In this document: positions 60,488 to 64,000 of the stretch, piece after piece
Numbering within the stretch: position 1 is the stretch's first letter
Layout: every line of letters begins with the position of its first letter
Source: Halomicrobium sp. LC1Hm
Lineage (GTDB): Archaea > Halobacteriota > Halobacteria > Halobacteriales > Haloarculaceae
DNA: 64,000 bases
Reading direction: 5' to 3'
Assembly: GCF_009617995.1 (NCBI RefSeq)
Contig: NZ_CP044129.1
Span: forward strand, 1,674,001-1,738,000
Position numbers and translations under genes: made by a program
The notes under the pieces: generated by a model
What the model was told of the DNA's origin: nothing
The model's input: only the letters and a program-made list of their open reading frames with translations
The model's database searches: none

Positions 60488-61549
60488 ATGGACGATCAGC
60501 AGACGCGTCGTGGTGTGCTGGGTTCGATGGCGGCGGCTGTCGGTGCCGGCGTCGCGGGCTGTCAGGCCCCGACACAGGACACGGCCGCCGGTGCCGAAGA
60601 GCAATCGGCCAGCGACGGCTACAGCGCCGTCTACGAGCAGGTGGTCGACTCCGTCGCGACGGTCCGTACGTACACCGAGAACAGCCGCGGCGGTCAGGGG
60701 AGCGCGTTCGTCTACAGCGACGACTACCTCGTGACCAACGAACACGTCGTCGGCGACGCCGACGAGATCTACGTCCGCTACCGCGAGTCGGGCTGGATCG
60801 AGTCCGCCGTCGTCGCCGTCGACGCCTACAGCGATCTGGCCGTCATCGAGGTCACCGACAAACCGGCGAGCGCGACGCCGCTGCCCTTCGTCGAGGCCGA
60901 CCCCGGCGTCGGAACGGAGGTGGTCGCCATCGGCAACCCCTTCGGGCTCTCGGGCTCCGTCTCGGCCGGGATCGTCAGCGGCATCGACCGGACGCTCCCG
61001 GCGGCGAACGGCTTCTCGATCCCCGACGCCGTCCAGACCGACGCGGCGGTCAATCCGGGCAACAGCGGCGGCCCGCTGGTCACGCTCGACGGGACGGTCG
61101 TCGGCGTCATCAACTCTGGCGGAGGCGACAACATCGGCTTCGCGATCTCGGCGGCGCTCACCCGCAGGGTCGTCCCGTCGCTGATCGACTCCGGGGGCTA
61201 CGACCACTCGTATCTCGGCGTCCGGCTGACCGATCTGACGCCGCCGATCGTCGAGGCCAACGACCTCCAGACGGCCGAAGGCGTCTACATCGACGAGGTC
61301 GTCACGGACGGACCCGCCGAGGGCGTCCTGGAGCCGTCGGACGGCGAAGACGTCGTCAACGGCGTCAGAGTCGGCGTCGGCGGCGACGTGGTCGTGGCGA
61401 TGGACGAGACCCCGACCCCGTCCCGGCAACACCTCTCCTCGTTTCTCGCACTGGAGACGACGCCGGGGGACACGATCGCCGTCGACGTACTCCGTGCGGG
61501 GTCCAGAGAGACGGTCGATCTCACGCTGGGCGAGCGACCGGAGATATAG
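60488..61549 (+). CDS. HtrA/DegP-like trypsin-family serine protease, Tat lipoprotein
   Basis: 353 residues. The N-terminus MDDQQTRRGVLGSMAAAVGA plus GVAGC is a Tat signal with lipobox, so the protease is exported folded and anchored outside. The catalytic His is in DYLVTNEHVVGDADE, the Asp in VDAYSDLAVIEV, and the Ser in VNPGNSGGPLVTLDG (about 200). The C-terminal 90 residues are a PDZ domain (YLGVRLTDLTPPIVEANDLQ...DVVVAMDETPTPSRQHLSSF). It likely degrades or refolds damaged surface proteins. Its stop lies four bases before family II copy C. Confidence 0.92.
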   Translation: MDDQQTRRGVLGSMAAAVGAGVAGCQAPTQDTAAGAEEQSASDGYSAVYEQVVDSVATVRTYTENSRGGQGSAFVYSDDYLVTNEHVVGDADEIYVRYRESGWIESAVVAVDAYSDLAVIEVTDKPASATPLPFVEADPGVGTEVVAIGNPFGLSGSVSAGIVSGIDRTLPAANGFSIPDAVQTDAAVNPGNSGGPLVTLDGTVVGVINSGGGDNIGFAISAALTRRVVPSLIDSGGYDHSYLGVRLTDLTPPIVEANDLQTAEGVYIDEVVTDGPAEGVLEPSDGEDVVNGVRVGVGGDVVVAMDETPTPSRQHLSSFLALETTPGDTIAVDVLRAGSRETVDLTLGERPEI

Positions 61550-61552
61550 TCG

Positions 61553-61629
61553 TACGAAGTCTCGTCGATCTCTCCCGAATCGACCGCACGACCCCGTGGG
61601 GTCGAGACAAATGGCGACAGAAATCCGTC
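61553..61629. repeat. Family II palindromic element, copy C (77 bp, diverged)
   Basis: Left end TACGAAGTCTCGTCG and right end GCGACAGAAATCCGTC fit copies A and B (TAC...TCTTGTCG / CGACAAGAATCCGTC). The inner part carries a different hairpin, GACCCC/GGGGTC, here read ACGACCCCGTGGGGTCG. The left flank is TCG, the right TCA (61630-61632), the stop codon of the GINS gene. It separates convergent genes. Confidence 0.65.
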
Positions 61630-62532
61630 TCAGTCGAGGCGTTCGGCGGCGTCCCGATCGACCAGCGGCGCGGCGTTTTGCTCGGGAAGTGTGACCACGT
61701 CGTCGGTCGAGAGGTCGTACTCGCGCTGATCGATCCCGAAGATCTCGCCGACCTCGTCCGTGATCCGGACGGTCGCGCGCTCGATCGTCGGCGTCGCCGG
61801 CTCGTCGCCGGTGTCGGGGGCGTCCGGCGAGGCCGTCCCCGCGTCGTCGGACGGGGGAGAGGGGACCGTGCCGCCGTCGGAGGCCGGCGACTGCTCGCCG
61901 GCCAGCGGGTCGTCCCGGCTGGCTCCGCCCTCTGGCGGTCCGTCCGGCGGCGCGTCGGGCGGCAGGTCGACGCTCTCGTCGCTGCCCATCAGGTCGGCCG
62001 CTTCGATCGTCGTCGGCTCGTCGCTCGACGGGGGATCGGCGGGCGGCTCGGGTTCCGGTTCCGCCCCGGCGTCGTCGGGCTCGGACGACACCTCGTCTGT
62101 GGGGCTCTCGTCGACTCCCGCGTCCTCGACTGCGTCGGGCGTCACGTCGCCAGCGAGCACGTCGAGGACGTGATCGCGGTTGCTCTCGATGGCGCTGACC
62201 AGCGTCTCGAAGAGGTCCCGTTCCTCGCGGGTCAGCCCCTCTTCTTCGGCCGGCATGTCGGCGGCGGCCAGCGACGCCATCTTGACGATCTTGCCGACGC
62301 GGCGCTCGTAGATCGCTTCGACCGTCGACTCCGCGGTGTTGATGTCGTCGGTCAGGCGGTTGACCTCCGGGGCGTCGAAGGGATCGTCGGCCCGGTCGGC
62401 CACGCTGTCGCGCTCCTCGCGGAGCTGCTGGATGAACTCCCCCGCGTCGGCGTAGAACGACTCCCGCAGCTGCTGGAGGCTGTCGGTCTGGCGCTCGCGG
62501 GACTGGACTGACTGGAGTTCGTCGAGATTCAT
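61630..62532 (-). CDS. GINS complex subunit (archaeal Gins51-type)
   Basis: 300 residues. The first 125 residues form the helical A domain (LRESFYADAGEFIQQLREER, ERRVGKIVKMASLAAADMPA, LTREERDLFETLVSAIESNR). A very long Asp/Pro/Ser/Glu-rich linker (about 130-245) separates the small beta B domain (TVRITDEVGEIFGIDQREYD). GINS tetramers bind MCM helicase and Cdc45/GAN at replication forks. Its ATG overlaps the priS stop by four bases, a pairing common in haloarchaea. Confidence 0.82.
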   Translation of the reverse strand: MNLDELQSVQSRERQTDSLQQLRESFYADAGEFIQQLREERDSVADRADDPFDAPEVNRLTDDINTAESTVEAIYERRVGKIVKMASLAAADMPAEEEGLTREERDLFETLVSAIESNRDHVLDVLAGDVTPDAVEDAGVDESPTDEVSSEPDDAGAEPEPEPPADPPSSDEPTTIEAADLMGSDESVDLPPDAPPDGPPEGGASRDDPLAGEQSPASDGGTVPSPPSDDAGTASPDAPDTGDEPATPTIERATVRITDEVGEIFGIDQREYDLSTDDVVTLPEQNAAPLVDRDAAERLD

Positions 62533-63707
62533 TCTGGGCCTTTCTCGGCACGGCCGCGGGCCATCGCGAAGACGCCCACGTGCTCTGGGTAGGTTCCAAT
62601 GCCCGGTTCCAATGTAAAGCTGTCGCCACCGAGTTCGACCGGGCCGCCGTCAGTGACTTCGATCGTGATGTCGTGGCCGCGGAAGGTCTCCGGGACGGCG
62701 TCGACCAGCGGATCGAAGCCGTCGATGGCGTCGCGCTCGATGCGCTGTACTTCGAGACCGCTGCCGCCGTGGAGGCTGCCGGGCAGGCGGATCAGCCGGT
62801 TCGTGTCCGTCGTCACCGGCTCGTCGATCGGCGCGTTGTCCATCGCGACGACCTCGGTCATCAGCGGCTTGGCGATCTGGAAGAAGGCCGGATGCACGTC
62901 GATGTTGCCGGCCGCGAGCTGATCGTAGTTCTTGCGGGCGGCGCTGAGTGCCGCCGTCGCCTTCCCCTCGCCGATCCCCTCGTACTCTCTGAGTCGCTCG
63001 ATCGCCGCCTCCTCGTCGCGTTCCAGCAGGTCGTCGACGACGCTCATCACGTGGCGGTGAGCCCGGCGACTCCACCCGCCTTCGGTCGAGAGCGTCCGCT
63101 TCTGGGCCGGCGAGGACCGCCCCGCCGTTCCGGCCACGGCCTCCTCGTCGACGAGCTGTTCGAACTCCAGCCCGATCCCGCGGACGTAGTCGACGATCTC
63201 GCGGCGCGCGTCCCGTTCGAGCTGCTGGATGCCCGCGTCACGGACGTGGACGTGGTACCCCCGGCCGCCGGAGAAGACGAGGGTCAGGTCCTCGAAGCCG
63301 AAGTCGTTCTCCAGGAAGTCGAGCAGCCGGAGCAACGCGTCCTTGCACTTTGCGAGCATCTGCGCGTAGCTGTCTTCGCCGAGTTCGACGGCGGGCAGGT
63401 GATCGGCGTCGAGATCGAACACCAGATCGGACGACCGCCACTCCTTGGCGCTCATCGAGGAGGCGCTGGGGTCGCGGTACCGGCCCGCGGAGAAGTAGAC
63501 GTGTTTGGGCCGCTTGCGCTGGAGGAACTCCCCCAGCTCGCCCAGATCCAGCAGCGAGCGGTGTCGGACCATCGTCTCGCCCGGCCCGTCGGTCCAGGGG
63601 ATGAACCCCCACTCGCGCTCGTTGGCGTCCGGCGGCGGCGTGAACTCGCTGCGGCGATAGTGGTCGCCGAAGCGTCCCCGAAGGTACGCCTGCGTCCGCT
63701 CTTCCAT
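62529..63707 (-). CDS. priS: DNA primase small (catalytic) subunit PriS
   Basis: 392 residues. YLRGRFGDHYRRSEFTPPPD opens the family, SARYRDPS-like YFSAGRYRDPSASSMSAKEW precedes SSDLVFDLDADHLPAVELGE with the metal-binding Asp pair (about 99-101), and LTLVFSGGRGYHVHVRDAGI is the nucleotide-binding motif. KPLMTEVVAMDNAPIDEPVT and NRLIRLPGSLHGGSGLEVQR contain the later catalytic Asp and His. It makes primers with PriL, which is not in the window. Coupled to GINS by ATGA. Confidence 0.95.
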   Translation of the reverse strand: MEERTQAYLRGRFGDHYRRSEFTPPPDANEREWGFIPWTDGPGETMVRHRSLLDLGELGEFLQRKRPKHVYFSAGRYRDPSASSMSAKEWRSSDLVFDLDADHLPAVELGEDSYAQMLAKCKDALLRLLDFLENDFGFEDLTLVFSGGRGYHVHVRDAGIQQLERDARREIVDYVRGIGLEFEQLVDEEAVAGTAGRSSPAQKRTLSTEGGWSRRAHRHVMSVVDDLLERDEEAAIERLREYEGIGEGKATAALSAARKNYDQLAAGNIDVHPAFFQIAKPLMTEVVAMDNAPIDEPVTTDTNRLIRLPGSLHGGSGLEVQRIERDAIDGFDPLVDAVPETFRGHDITIEVTDGGPVELGGDSFTLEPGIGTYPEHVGVFAMARGRAEKGPE

Positions 63708-63764
63708 CTGAACACGTCTTTGCGGACGGCCATCAAAGGAGTTGCGTTCGGTCCGCCGCTGGTG

Positions 63765-64000
63765 TCATCCACGCAGGAGATTCGAGAGCTTCTCGCGGAT
63801 CGAAGCGTCGCCGAGCTTGAGGTAGTAGGCGTCACCGCCGTCCTCGTAGTAGTTGTCGATCTCGCGTCGGCACTCGAACCCGAGGTGTTCGTAGAACGAG
63901 ATCGCCGCCTGATTGGTCGCACGCGCGTGACAGGTGACGCTCCCGTAGTCCTCCGAGACGCGGGCGATGAGTCGCTTGCCGAACCCGTGGCCGCGGTACT
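63765..64000 (-). CDS. GNAT-family N-acetyltransferase, 5' truncated by window edge
   Basis: Only the C-terminal 78 residues are visible. YRGHGFGKRLIARVSEDYGS is the acetyl-CoA pyrophosphate loop (R/Q-x-x-G-x-G/A), and ATNQAAISFYEHLGFECRRE is the RimI-like motif with NxxAxxFYExxGF. The protein ends in SIREKLSNLLRG. The substrate is unknown. It is on the same strand as priS, with 57 bases between them. Confidence 0.8.
   Translation of the reverse strand, partial: YRGHGFGKRLIARVSEDYGSVTCHARATNQAAISFYEHLGFECRREIDNYYEDGGDAYYLKLGDASIREKLSNLLRG

Overview
This is a 64 kb chromosomal segment of a haloarchaeon. The evidence is the high G+C content, the very acidic proteins, TATA boxes about 27 bases upstream of start codons (leaderless transcripts), Tat lipoprotein signals, archaellin, diphthamide and GINS/PriS genes, HTH-10 regulators, and lineage families such as UPF0058, DUF5789 and DUF5805. 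The gene repertoire would fit Haloarculaceae, but I cannot prove the genus. About 56 protein-coding genes can be supported. I see no rRNA, tRNA or CRISPR array and no intact insertion sequence.

Layout. 0-5.8 kb: mixed housekeeping genes (menD, a J-domain membrane protein, a gfo6-type xylose dehydrogenase). 5.8-15.4 kb: a minus-strand liv-type ABC importer (livK-G-F-H-M) followed by a KAS III-like enzyme, with an HTH-10 regulator, an acyl-CoA ligase and an alpha/beta hydrolase upstream. A matching palindrome precedes both transcription units. 15.4-21.7 kb: PEP carboxylase, an ABC exporter pair with a tiny coupled upstream ORF, and a UspA protein. 21.7-31.7 kb: glycerol module with glpA-B-C, a soluble chemoreceptor fused to a UgpB-like binding protein, glpK and a putative glycerol permease. 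31.8-37 kb: an Orc1/Cdc6 paralog and sugar kinases/glycolysis (ROK kinase, pyruvate kinase, KDG kinase). 37-42.5 kb: a chemoreceptor-like protein without the signalling tip, a gene-poor stretch with a broken Nudix-like gene, and a DUF5805 plus tyrosine-recombinase pair behind an inverted-repeat operator. 42.7-47 kb: molybdopterin genes (two moeA, moaA). 47-64 kb: hydrolase, HisG-like protein, coiled-coil protein, lactonase-like MBL protein, archaellin, YlbF, dph2, histidine kinase, aglJ, HxlR regulator, rhomboid, METTL5-like methyltransferase, HtrA-like lipoprotein, GINS-priS and a partial GNAT.

The most striking signal is non-coding. Two families of palindromic elements, each about 77-79 bp (one copy 74), lie scattered in intergenic gaps at the 3' ends of genes. 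Family I has ends TACTGCCGGCTGT/ACAGCCGGCAGTA, and five full-length copies are flanked by a direct 3-bp repeat (TCA or TGA). Family II ends in AATCCGTC. In six full-length cases across both families, the flanking TCA is exactly the stop codon of the minus-strand gene; a seventh, decayed family I copy begins exactly at the TGA of a plus-strand gene. The inner hairpin changes sequence between copies while staying paired. This looks like a small mobile or structured element adapted to stop codons.

How genes work together: glpABC/glpK and the permease would take up and oxidise glycerol while the fused receptor could steer chemotaxis on cytosolic glycerol phosphate. The liv/ligase/KAS cluster looks like uptake and CoA activation of a carboxylate. 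gfo6, KDG kinase, ROK kinase, pyruvate kinase and PEP carboxylase serve sugar catabolism and anaplerosis. moaA/moeA make molybdenum cofactor. aglJ, rhomboid and archaellin concern the cell surface.
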